Source: Coliplasma sp045538555
Lineage (GTDB): Bacteria; Bacillota; Clostridia; Oscillospirales; CAG-382
DNA: 12,301 bases
Assembly: GCA_045538555.1 (NCBI GenBank)
Contig: JAZSRP010000050.1
Span: 1-12,301 of the forward strand
Direction of reading: 5' to 3'
Positions 1 through 6,446 of the stretch are shown piece by piece (position 1 is the first letter of the stretch; each line of letters begins with the position of its first letter). Position numbers and translations under genes: made by a program. The notes below the pieces were generated by a model. It did no database searches and had not been told where the DNA came from. It worked only from the letters and a program-made list of their open reading frames with translations.

Positions 1-180
1 TACATTCTTTTTTGTGTGGTCTGCGCTCTTTTCACCGACTGCACCTGCCTGAAGGCGTGAAAAGTGATGCAGATTGGACGATCAGCCCCCGACGCTGTAC
101 AACGGTACTGCAAGGGGGCGGATCGTTCAAAACACAAAAAATACAAACAAAAAGTGCCAAGATTTTCTTGGCACTTTTTT
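1..180 (+). ncRNA. Putative structured small RNA, copy 1, with its own terminator
   Basis: No protein gene is credible here, but the sequence folds into a closed multi-helix shape. An outer helix pairs 8-17 (TTTTTTGTGT) with 132-141 (ACACAAAAAA). Inside it, 28-35 (CTTTTCAC) pairs with 57-64 (GTGAAAAG) and 21-24 (CTGC) with 69-72 (GCAG), with a small GCC/GGC hairpin at 47-56. A long stem then pairs 76-83 with 121-128 and 85-90 (GCCCCC) with 114-119 (GGGGGC), capped by GTAC/GTAC around an AACG loop at 101-104. An intrinsic terminator at 149-180 follows directly, as expected for an independent transcript. Positions 45-141 recur at 12188-12284 with one mismatch. Its promoter would lie outside the window. 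I do not recognise it as 6S RNA, SRP RNA, RNase P, tmRNA or a known riboswitch. The + strand is inferred from the terminator; the minus strand cannot be excluded. Confidence 0.5.
149..180 (+). terminator. Intrinsic terminator closing the putative small RNA
   Basis: A perfect 14-base stem pairs 149-162 with 166-179 around a TTT loop, with GTGCCAAGA in the left arm and a run of six T at 175-180. It is symmetrical enough to work on the minus strand too, with five T in that direction. It separates the RNA-like sequence from the promoter at 306-334. Confidence 0.85.
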
Positions 181-263
181 ACCTCTAATCTACTTGTGGA
201 AACGCACAACACCACAAATTACATCGAACAACGTAAAAGCGTTAATCAGTTCACTTTACAATC

Positions 264-294
264 TTCTTTTTTGTGTGGTCTGCGCTCTTTTCAC
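264..294 (+). repeat. 31-base exact repeat of the RNA 5' arm (5-35)
   Basis: Positions 264-294 are identical to 5-35. In the first copy this stretch supplies the 5' strands of the outer helix and of the next helix. Here it stands alone, without the matching 3' half, and ends 11 bases before the -35 box of the operon promoter. It may be a duplication scar or a promoter-upstream element. The rest of 181-305 shows only a weak TTGTGG/CCACAA inverted repeat. Confidence 0.9.
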
Positions 295-305
295 GTCTTC
301 AATTC

Positions 306-334
306 TTGACATTTTGGATGTGAGGTGGTATATT
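306..334 (+). promoter_or_regulatory. Sigma-A type promoter for the first operon
   Basis: A perfect -35 box TTGACA lies at 306-311 and a good -10 box TATATT at 329-334, with an ideal 17-base spacer. The predicted start is near 341, giving a short leader of about 35 bases before the TTG start at 376. It follows a strong terminator and precedes a compact run of same-strand genes, so it probably serves the MinD-like gene and those downstream. No operator or riboswitch is visible in the leader. Confidence 0.8.
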
Positions 335-361
335 ATACTGTGTATGATTGTATGTAAAGAC

Positions 362-367
362 AAGGAG
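362..367 (+). promoter_or_regulatory. Ribosome binding site fixing the TTG start of the MinD-like gene
   Basis: AAGGAG lies 8 bases before the TTG at 376. No ATG or GTG lies suitably near, and the frame begins with the conserved MinD N-terminus (GRVVFVTGFKGGVGKTT), which supports TTG as the true start. Confidence 0.8.
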
Positions 368-375
368 AGTGCGCT

Positions 376-1194
376 TTGGGCAGAGTAGTGTTTGTTACCG
401 GCTTCAAAGGCGGGGTGGGCAAGACCACGGTTTCCGCCAACATTGCGTCATCGCTCCGCGCCTTGGGCAAAAAGGTTTTGCTCATTGACGGTGATTTTGG
501 CATGAGGTGCCTTGATCTGGTTTTGGGCGTGGAGAGCGAGCTTCTCTTTGACTGCAGTGACGTGCTTGCCGGCAGATGTTCTTCCGGCGCCGCCACCACG
601 GATATCAGGGGGGACTCGGGATTTTGCTTTATACCCGCTCCCATGAATTATTCCGACCGCGGCATCAACCAAAAAAGCTTTGACCAGCTTTTTGAGGAGG
701 TGCGGGATCTGTACGATTTTGTTATTGTGGATTCATGTGCGGAGATGACGCCCTACTATATGGCGTTTGCCGCACGGGCGGACGAGGCAATCATTGTCAC
801 ACTGCATCAGTCAACCTCTGTCCGCGCTGCGGAAAAAACGGCGTCACGGCTATCGCTCATGGGATTGAACAAGCTGTCGCTGGTTGTCAACGGGTTTCGA
901 AAAGAGTTTGCCGACGACGGCAGCTTGCCCGACATACCGGACATTATCGCCAGATCCTCGGTCAAGCTTTTGGGCGTGGTGCCCTACGGTAAAGAGATCC
1001 AAAAAGCGCAGGAAAACGCAGAGCTTGCTTTTTTTGGCGATATGCGAAAAAAAGCATCGGGATGCGAGGCGGCATTTTTCAACATTGCCTCACGCCTCTG
1101 CGGCAGACGTATCAGACTTTTTGACGGTGTGGAAAAGCCCATGAAACGCTGTCTCTACACCGGAATCCGTTCAAAAAAGAAAAAACGGGGGTAA
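376..1194 (+). CDS. MinD/ParA-family P-loop ATPase, divergent
   Basis: The 272-residue protein belongs to the MinD branch of the deviant Walker A ATPases, which act as ATP-dependent dimers on the membrane or nucleoid. The deviant Walker A KGGVGKTT is at residues 11-18 with signature lysine K11 and catalytic K16. Residues 38-47 (IDGDFGMRCL) correspond to the MinD switch I pattern DxGLRNLD, with Asn replaced by Cys. Walker B is YDFVIVDS ending at 120, but the usual PAG after it reads CAE. The end is strongly basic (RSKKKKRG) rather than a clear copy of the MinD amphipathic membrane helix. The start is TTG, with AAGGAG upstream. The next gene, six bases away, is in the methylglyoxal synthase family; minD beside mgsA is a known clostridial arrangement, but minC and minE are absent here. 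It may be a diverged MinD or a positioning ATPase with another partner. Family confidence is high, cell-division role uncertain. Confidence 0.85.
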   Translation: MGRVVFVTGFKGGVGKTTVSANIASSLRALGKKVLLIDGDFGMRCLDLVLGVESELLFDCSDVLAGRCSSGAATTDIRGDSGFCFIPAPMNYSDRGINQKSFDQLFEEVRDLYDFVIVDSCAEMTPYYMAFAARADEAIIVTLHQSTSVRAAEKTASRLSLMGLNKLSLVVNGFRKEFADDGSLPDIPDIIARSSVKLLGVVPYGKEIQKAQENAELAFFGDMRKKASGCEAAFFNIASRLCGRRIRLFDGVEKPMKRCLYTGIRSKKKKRG

Positions 1195-1200
1195 AAAAAT

Positions 1201-1620
1201 ATGAACATTGCAATTGTTGCCAACGACAAGAAAAAAGAGCTCATCACCGAGTTTTGTATCGCTTATTGCGGGATTTTGTCCCGTCATCACATCTGTGCAA
1301 CCGCCACAACGGGCAAATATATTTCTGAAGCCACCGGGCTTCAGATCGAAAAGCTGCTTTCCGGCTCACACGGAGGCAGCGAGCAGATCGCATCAAAGAT
1401 CGCATACGGCGAGGTGGATCTTTTGATTCTGTTCCGTGATACCTCCAACGATATGGAGTATGCCGAGACTGAGGTAGGCATGGTGAAGCTGTGCGACAAA
1501 TACACTGTTCCCGTTGCCACAAACATTGCCACTGCCGAGGCGCTGATACTTGCTCTTGACAGAGGCGACCTTGACTGGCGCGCAAATCTCAAAGACGACG
1601 AAGGAAAGAAATTGTTTTGA
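1201..1620 (+). CDS. Methylglyoxal synthase family protein lacking catalytic residues
   Basis: The 139-residue protein aligns over nearly its full length with E. coli MgsA (152 residues), which converts dihydroxyacetone phosphate to methylglyoxal and phosphate. The fold and phosphate-binding features are kept: K12 (E. coli K23), T34, T36 and T37 (T45, T47, T48), S54-G55 (S65-G66), and the C-terminal VPVATNIATAEALI block. The active site is not. By hand alignment the catalytic base D71 is S60, H19 is N8, H98 is Y87 and D101 is T90; D20 and D91 remain as D9 and D80. It is therefore likely to bind a phosphorylated ligand without making methylglyoxal, though this is inference. The start at 1201 follows the MinD-like stop by six bases, with a G-rich but poor ribosome site, suggesting coupled translation. 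Its last base overlaps the hisS ATG. Confidence 0.85.
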   Translation: MNIAIVANDKKKELITEFCIAYCGILSRHHICATATTGKYISEATGLQIEKLLSGSHGGSEQIASKIAYGEVDLLILFRDTSNDMEYAETEVGMVKLCDKYTVPVATNIATAEALILALDRGDLDWRANLKDDEGKKLF

Positions 1621-2885
1621 TGAACAGAATTCAAAAACCCAAAGGAACACTTGATATTTTGCCCGGCGACATTGAGCTGTGGCAGTTTCTTGAAAATAAA
1701 ATGAGACAGCAGGCAGAGCTTTACGGCTTTTCTGAGATACGGATACCCACGTTTGAATCCACGGATCTTTTTTGCCGCGGCGTAGGCGACACCACCGACG
1801 TGGTGGGCAAGGAGATGTACACCTTTGTGGACAAGGACGGCTCCAGTCTTTCTCTGCGCCCCGAGGGTACCGCAGGAGTTGCACGCTCGGTTATCGAAAA
1901 CGGACTCTATGCGGGAGCAATGCCCCTCAAGCTGTTTTATCTTGCCAACTTTTTCCGCCGCGAAAAGCCCCAGGCGGGCAGAAGCCGTGAGTTTTGGCAG
2001 TTTGGCACCGAGCTGTACGGTTCCTCTCTTCCCGAGGCGGACGCACAGGTCATTTTGCTGGCAAAAAGTCTTTTTGACTCACTGGGACTCAAAAAAGTCA
2101 CTCTGCGTGTCAACTCCATCGGCTGCCCGGACTGCAGACCGGATTTTCGCAATGCGCTGGTAGAATATTTTTCAAAATACGAGTCGGAGCTCTGTGATAC
2201 CTGCCGCGAGAGACTGCAAAAAAATCCTCTCCGTGTGCTGGACTGCAAAAGTCCCGTGTGCTCCGGCATTGCAAAAAATGCTCCAAAAACCCTTGATCAT
2301 CTCTGCACAGACTGCAAAACACACTTTGACTCTGTGTGTGACCTGCTCACCGCCTGTGGATGTGAGTTTGTTGTCGATCCCTCCATCGTGAGAGGACTTG
2401 ATTATTATACCGGAACGGTATTTGAGTTTACCGTGGATTCCATCGGCGCCCAGAGCACTGTGTGCGGCGGCGGAAGATACGACGGACTGCTGGAGTCCAT
2501 CGGCGGGCCTCAAATGCCTGCAGTGGGATTTGGCATGGGCATCACCCGATTGATCCAGGCGCTGAAGGACGAATCCCTGGTTCCCGACATAGACAGGGGC
2601 TCTCTGATCTATCTTGCCCCCATGGGTCAGCGTGCCGCAAAAGAAATGTTTTGTCTGTGTCAGGAGCTTCGCAAAAAAGGCATTTCTGCCGACACCGATC
2701 TCTGCTCACGCTCGCTCAAGGCGCAGATGAAATACGCTGACAAGACGGGCTGCAAGTACGTTTTGGTGGTTGGCGACAACGAGCTGGACTGCGGAAAAGC
2801 AGAGCTGAGAGATATGCGCTCCGGCGAGAGAACATCCGTTGAGCTGACGGGAGATGCACTTTCCGAGGCACTGAGATCCAACTGA
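1620..2885 (+). CDS. hisS: Histidine--tRNA ligase
   Basis: This class II aminoacyl-tRNA synthetase charges tRNA-His with histidine in the cytoplasm. It has 421 residues from ATG 1620, the usual length for bacterial HisRS. Motif 2 (FFRREKPQAGR) is at 111-121 with FWQFGTE at 125-131. The histidine-specific signature RGLDYYTGTVFEF is at 258-270, GGGRYDG at 283-289 and motif 3 GFGMGITR at 303-310. The last 90 or so residues form the anticodon-binding domain. The insertion between motifs 2 and 3 has four cysteine pairs (169/172, 192/195, 209/214, 229/232), which I recall as common in clostridial HisRS; zinc binding there is speculative. A TTG at 1617 in the same frame could add one residue, but the ATG overlapping the upstream TGA by one base, with AAGGAAAG at 1601-1608, is preferred. 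aspS follows 51 bases downstream. Confidence 0.97.
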   Translation: MNRIQKPKGTLDILPGDIELWQFLENKMRQQAELYGFSEIRIPTFESTDLFCRGVGDTTDVVGKEMYTFVDKDGSSLSLRPEGTAGVARSVIENGLYAGAMPLKLFYLANFFRREKPQAGRSREFWQFGTELYGSSLPEADAQVILLAKSLFDSLGLKKVTLRVNSIGCPDCRPDFRNALVEYFSKYESELCDTCRERLQKNPLRVLDCKSPVCSGIAKNAPKTLDHLCTDCKTHFDSVCDLLTACGCEFVVDPSIVRGLDYYTGTVFEFTVDSIGAQSTVCGGGRYDGLLESIGGPQMPAVGFGMGITRLIQALKDESLVPDIDRGSLIYLAPMGQRAAKEMFCLCQELRKKGISADTDLCSRSLKAQMKYADKTGCKYVLVVGDNELDCGKAELRDMRSGERTSVELTGDALSEALRSN

Positions 2886-2936
2886 ACTCCAGGGGTCTTT
2901 TAAAAGAATTTTTTACACTGAAAAGAGAAATATATT

Positions 2937-4733
2937 ATGGCAGAATTTTTGGGTAGCGACCGCCGCACGCATTATTGCGGCGAATTGAGAAGCGAGCACA
3001 TCGGCTCACGTGTATGTGTCATGGGCTGGGTGAAAAAGCATCGCAATCTGGGCGGACTCATATTTGTGGATCTCCGCGACAGAAGCGGAATAGTTCAGCT
3101 TGCTTTTGACGAAAACACAAAGCAGGAGATTTTTGACAAAGCGTTTGGGCTCAGAACCGAGTTTGTCATCTCCGCCATGGGCGAGGTGAGAGAAAGATCC
3201 AGCAAAAACCCCGAGCTCCCCACAGGAGACGTGGAGATCTTTGTGGATCAGCTCAAAATTTTGGGCGAGAGCGAGACAACTCCCTTTGAAATCGTTGACG
3301 ACTGCAAGTCCAACGAGGAGCTTCGACTCAAGTACAGATACCTTGACCTCCGCCGTTCCGTGCTGAGAGACAATATTATTTTCAGATCAAAGGTTGCAAA
3401 ATCCGTCAGGGATTATCTCTGCGACTGCGGATTTATTGAAATTGAGACCCCCATGCTCATCAAGAGCACTCCCGAGGGAGCAAGGGACTATTTGGTTCCC
3501 TCCCGTATCCACAAGGGCTCTTTCTATGCTCTTCCTCAGTCACCCCAGCTCTACAAGCAGCTGTCAATGGTGGCAGGGTTTGACAAGTATTTTCAGATCG
3601 CACGGTGCTTCCGCGACGAGGATCTGAGAGCCGACAGACAGCCGGAGTTTACTCAGATCGATATGGAAATGAGCTTTGTGGACACAGATGACGTTCTTGC
3701 CGTAGGCGAGGGCCTCATCAAGCACGTTTTTGCCGACTGTATGGGCGTGGATATAAAAACTCCCCTGCCCAGATATACATACAAGGAATGCATGGAGCGT
3801 TTTGGCTCCGACAAGCCCGACGTCAGGTTTGGAATGGAGATCATTGATCTCACCGATGCCGCAAGAGGATGTGCTTTTCCTGTTTTTGCCTCTGCTATTG
3901 AAGGCAACGGAAGCGTCAGAGGCATCAACCTGAAGGGATATGCGGACAAGCTCTCCCGCAAGGATATTGACAAGCTGGCAGAGTACGCAAAGGGCTGCGG
4001 TGCAAAAGGTCTGGCTTGGGTCAAGAGAGGCGACACCGACGGCGGCTCGTTCCTCAAGCACATGACCGAGCAGGAGCTGGAGCGTATTTTTGCCGCAGCA
4101 GACTGCCAAAAGGGCGACGTTTTGCTGATCCTTGCCGACACCGACAACAACCGTGTTTTGGCACAGCTTGGTCAGCTTCGTGTAGAAGCTGCAAACCGTC
4201 TCAACGTTGAAAGATCCGGTTTTTCGTTCCTCTGGGTGGTTGAGATGCCCTTTTTTGAACAGGATGCGGAGACAGGCGAGTGGGTCGCAATGCACCATCC
4301 GTTCACCTCACCGCTTGACGAGTGCGTAGAATATCTTGAGTCCGACAAGGGCAGAGTCCGCGCAAAGGCATACGACCTGGTTCTCAACGGAATTGAGCTT
4401 TCCAGCGGATCGATCCGTATCACCGAGCCCGCACTGCAGGCAAAGATATTTGAGCTTCTGGGCCTGTCCCTGGAGGAGGCAAACATCAAGTTTGGCTATC
4501 TGCTGGAGGCGTTTAAATACGGCGCGCCTCCCCACGGCGGAATGGCCATCGGACTTGACCGTCTGGTGATGCAGATGCTGGGATGCACCAGTCTGCGTGA
4601 CGTGGTGGCGTTCCCCAAGATCCAAAACGCAAAAGAGCTGATGACCGACTGCCCCGCAGAGGTTCCCGCGCAGTCGCTCATAGACCTCGGAATCGAGATT
4701 GCAGACACCGAGGACAAAAACCTCACGGAATAA
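2937..4733 (+). CDS. aspS: Aspartate--tRNA ligase
   Basis: This class IIb synthetase charges tRNA-Asp. At 598 residues it has the full bacterial layout: an N-terminal OB-fold anticodon-binding domain (about 15-110), the catalytic domain, a bacteria-specific GAD insertion (about 295-425), and a catalytic C-terminal part. YRYLDLRR is at 133-140, the flipping-loop region near 173-182, QSPQLYKQ at 201-208, motif 2 FRDEDLRADRQPEFTQ at 225-240, the HHPFTSP block near 458, and motif 3 GLDRL at 539-543. L38 and K90 match the residues associated from memory with tRNA-Asp-discriminating enzymes (Leu and Lys in E. coli; His and Gly in non-discriminating ones), suggesting it does not charge tRNA-Asn. The hisS-aspS order is widespread in Bacillota. 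The ribosome site before ATG 2937 is weak (AAGAGA). No T-box leader is seen in 2886-2936. Confidence 0.97.
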   Translation: MAEFLGSDRRTHYCGELRSEHIGSRVCVMGWVKKHRNLGGLIFVDLRDRSGIVQLAFDENTKQEIFDKAFGLRTEFVISAMGEVRERSSKNPELPTGDVEIFVDQLKILGESETTPFEIVDDCKSNEELRLKYRYLDLRRSVLRDNIIFRSKVAKSVRDYLCDCGFIEIETPMLIKSTPEGARDYLVPSRIHKGSFYALPQSPQLYKQLSMVAGFDKYFQIARCFRDEDLRADRQPEFTQIDMEMSFVDTDDVLAVGEGLIKHVFADCMGVDIKTPLPRYTYKECMERFGSDKPDVRFGMEIIDLTDAARGCAFPVFASAIEGNGSVRGINLKGYADKLSRKDIDKLAEYAKGCGAKGLAWVKRGDTDGGSFLKHMTEQELERIFAAADCQKGDVLLILADTDNNRVLAQLGQLRVEAANRLNVERSGFSFLWVVEMPFFEQDAETGEWVAMHHPFTSPLDECVEYLESDKGRVRAKAYDLVLNGIELSSGSIRITEPALQAKIFELLGLSLEEANIKFGYLLEAFKYGAPPHGGMAIGLDRLVMQMLGCTSLRDVVAFPKIQNAKELMTDCPAEVPAQSLIDLGIEIADTEDKNLTE

Positions 4734-4734
4734 T

Positions 4735-4740
4735 AAGGAA
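4735..4740 (+). promoter_or_regulatory. Ribosome binding site of the ABC ATPase gene
   Basis: AAGGAA starts directly after the aspS stop region (TAATAA) and lies 8 bases before ATG 4749. The spacing leaves no room for a promoter or terminator, so the transport module is probably read through from aspS. Confidence 0.7.
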
Positions 4741-4748
4741 TTTTTGAT

Positions 4749-5720
4749 ATGATCGAGATCAAGGACGTCAGAAAAAATTTTGGCAACAAGCAGGCCGTTG
4801 ACGGAATCTCTTTTTCGGTAAAAGAAGGTGAGATTCTGGGATTTTTGGGCCCCAACGGCGCAGGAAAGAGCACCACACTCAATATTATCACCGGTTATCT
4901 TTCTGCCGCCGCGGGTACCGTGACCATTGACGGTGTCGATATTCTCAAGGAACCCCAAAAAGCAAAAAAGGACATCGGATTTCTTCCCGAGATCCCTCCC
5001 CTGTATCTTGAGATGACGGTGATGGAATACCTGAGCTTTGTATACGAGCTCAAGGGCTGCCGCCTGCCCAAAAAGCAGCACCTGCGCGAGGTATGCGAGG
5101 TAGTCAAGATCGAGGACGTCAGCGGACGTCTCATCAAAAACCTCTCAAAGGGTTATCGCCAGAGAGTGGGCATTGCCCAGGCACTCATCGGCAACCCCAA
5201 GGTTTTGATATTTGACGAGCCCACCATCGGTCTTGACCCAAGACAGATCATCGAGATCCGAAACCTCATCCGCATGCTGGGCAGAGAGCACACCATCATT
5301 CTCTCCACCCATATTCTGCCCGAAGTTCAGGCGGTGTGCGACAGGATCGTGGTCATAAACAAAGGAAAAATCGTTGCCGACGAGAAAACGGAGGATCTGA
5401 TCAACGCAGTTGAGGGTTCCCGAAAGCTGGTGGCAAAGATCGTTGGCCCCGAGGAGGAGGTGCTCAAGGCGCTTCGGTCCCTGGGGGGCATAAAATCTGC
5501 CGACGTGCTGGGAAAAAGAGACACGGACAGTGTCAGCTATCTGCTGGAATCCCAAGACAGAGTGGATATCCGAAAACCCCTGTTCTACACTCTTGCCTCC
5601 AAGGGCTGGCCTCTCATCGGGCTTGAGGGCGTGGAGCTGAGCTTGGAAGACATTTTTATACGTCTTGTGGGCACGGGCAAGGACAAGGAAGCAAAAAAAT
5701 CCGGAAAGGCGGTGAAGTGA
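4749..5720 (+). CDS. ABC-2 type transporter ATP-binding protein, GldA-like
   Basis: The 323-residue ATPase would power the membrane complex encoded downstream by hydrolysing ATP at the cytoplasmic face. Walker A GPNGAGKST is at 34-42, the Q-loop position reads LPE (79-81), typical of this ABC-2 branch, the signature LSKGYRQR is at 132-139, Walker B VLIFDEP at 152-158, the D-loop GLDP at 161-164 and the switch histidine H188 in STHIL. The roughly 100 residues after the core form the C-terminal extension seen in GldA/CcmA-like ATPases. All catalytic elements are intact. The stop codon touches the TTG of the permease gene with no gap, so the two are almost certainly co-translated. The neighbours (permease, GldG-like protein, DUF4340 protein) identify it as the Gld-like type rather than a drug exporter; the substrate is unknown. 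Confidence 0.95.
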   Translation: MIEIKDVRKNFGNKQAVDGISFSVKEGEILGFLGPNGAGKSTTLNIITGYLSAAAGTVTIDGVDILKEPQKAKKDIGFLPEIPPLYLEMTVMEYLSFVYELKGCRLPKKQHLREVCEVVKIEDVSGRLIKNLSKGYRQRVGIAQALIGNPKVLIFDEPTIGLDPRQIIEIRNLIRMLGREHTIILSTHILPEVQAVCDRIVVINKGKIVADEKTEDLINAVEGSRKLVAKIVGPEEEVLKALRSLGGIKSADVLGKRDTDSVSYLLESQDRVDIRKPLFYTLASKGWPLIGLEGVELSLEDIFIRLVGTGKDKEAKKSGKAVK

Positions 5721-6428
5721 TTGTTTGCCATCTATATGCGTGAGCTGAAATCTTATTTTCTCACCCCCATCGGATATATCTTTTGCGGTATGTTTTTGGT
5801 AGTATCGGGACTGGTGTTTGCAGAATGCACTCTGCTGGCGCAGTCCACCGACAGCTTGGGTCAGTATTTCATCTGGCTGATGATGATTTTTGCCATTCTC
5901 ATCCCCCTGCTGACCATGAAGCTCTTTTCTGAGGAGCGCAAGTCCCGCACAGAGCAGATTCTCATTACCAGCCCCGTTTCCATCACGGGCATCGTTATGG
6001 GCAAATATCTGGCGGCTCTGACTGTTTTTGGAGCAACCTTTTTGGTAAACAGCTTTAATTTTGTGCTCCTTTCCATCTACGGCACCCCAAATGCCGTCAG
6101 CATTCTCATCAATATTTTGGGTATCTTTTTGCTGGGCGCCGCTTTTGTGGCAGTGGGCATATTTCTGTCCTCTCTGACAGAAAACCAGCTCATCGCCGCC
6201 GTGTCCGCCATGGGTGTCAATGCCGGTATGCTGATGATCTCACTGCTGGCAGGCAAGATCGACGCCACTTGGCTGAGAACCATTCTCAAATCAATCTCTG
6301 TCATTGACAGATTTGTACCTTTTACCAACCAGATGCTTGACATCTCCGCCATCGTATATTATATCAGCTTGGCGGCAGTGTTTGTGTTTCTCACCACAAG
6401 AGTGATCGAGAAACGCCGCTGGTCCTGA
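5721..6428 (+). CDS. ABC-2 type permease, GldF-like
   Basis: The 235-residue membrane protein has six hydrophobic segments at about 16-38, 49-68, 92-115, 123-147, 151-172 and 207-227, the pattern of ABC-2 permeases. The N-terminus, MFAIYMRELKSYFLTPIGYI, is close to the GldF family (FKREFKSYF-PIGY), and RTEQILITSPVSI at about 77-89 matches its conserved cytoplasmic loop. This supports the TTG at 5721, directly after the ATPase stop, over the internal ATG at 5736, which would remove the start of the family motif. GGAAAGG at 5702-5708 is the likely ribosome site. It would form the channel with the ATPase and the GldG-like protein. GldF is known from gliding Bacteroidota, but homologues are common in non-gliding bacteria. 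Confidence 0.92.
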   Translation: MFAIYMRELKSYFLTPIGYIFCGMFLVVSGLVFAECTLLAQSTDSLGQYFIWLMMIFAILIPLLTMKLFSEERKSRTEQILITSPVSITGIVMGKYLAALTVFGATFLVNSFNFVLLSIYGTPNAVSILINILGIFLLGAAFVAVGIFLSSLTENQLIAAVSAMGVNAGMLMISLLAGKIDATWLRTILKSISVIDRFVPFTNQMLDISAIVYYISLAAVFVFLTTRVIEKRRWS

Positions 6429-6431
6429 GAA

Positions 6432-6437
6432 AGGAGG
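6432..6437 (+). promoter_or_regulatory. Strong ribosome binding site of the GldG-like gene
   Basis: AGGAGG, inside GAAAGGAGG, lies 9 bases before ATG 6447. It is the strongest Shine-Dalgarno sequence in the window. Confidence 0.85.
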
Positions 6438-6446
6438 TATTTTTGT

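Noticed and set aside
60..130. Cobalamin riboswitch, suggested by CAGCCCCCGACGCTGTA
   Set aside because: The resemblance is limited to one short stretch; other conserved blocks are absent, no cobalamin gene follows, and the unit ends in its own terminator.
64..388. Small + strand open frames across the first 390 bases
   Set aside because: They cross the structured repeat, a strong terminator and the operon promoter, with no ribosome site.
2886..2936. T-box or other leader before aspS
   Set aside because: Only 51 bases, without a specifier helix or T-box sequence; just a small CTTTTAAAAG palindrome is seen.
3564..4298. Long minus-strand open frame of 244 residues inside aspS
   Set aside because: Shadow of the aspS reading frame; aspS is complete and conserved on the + strand.
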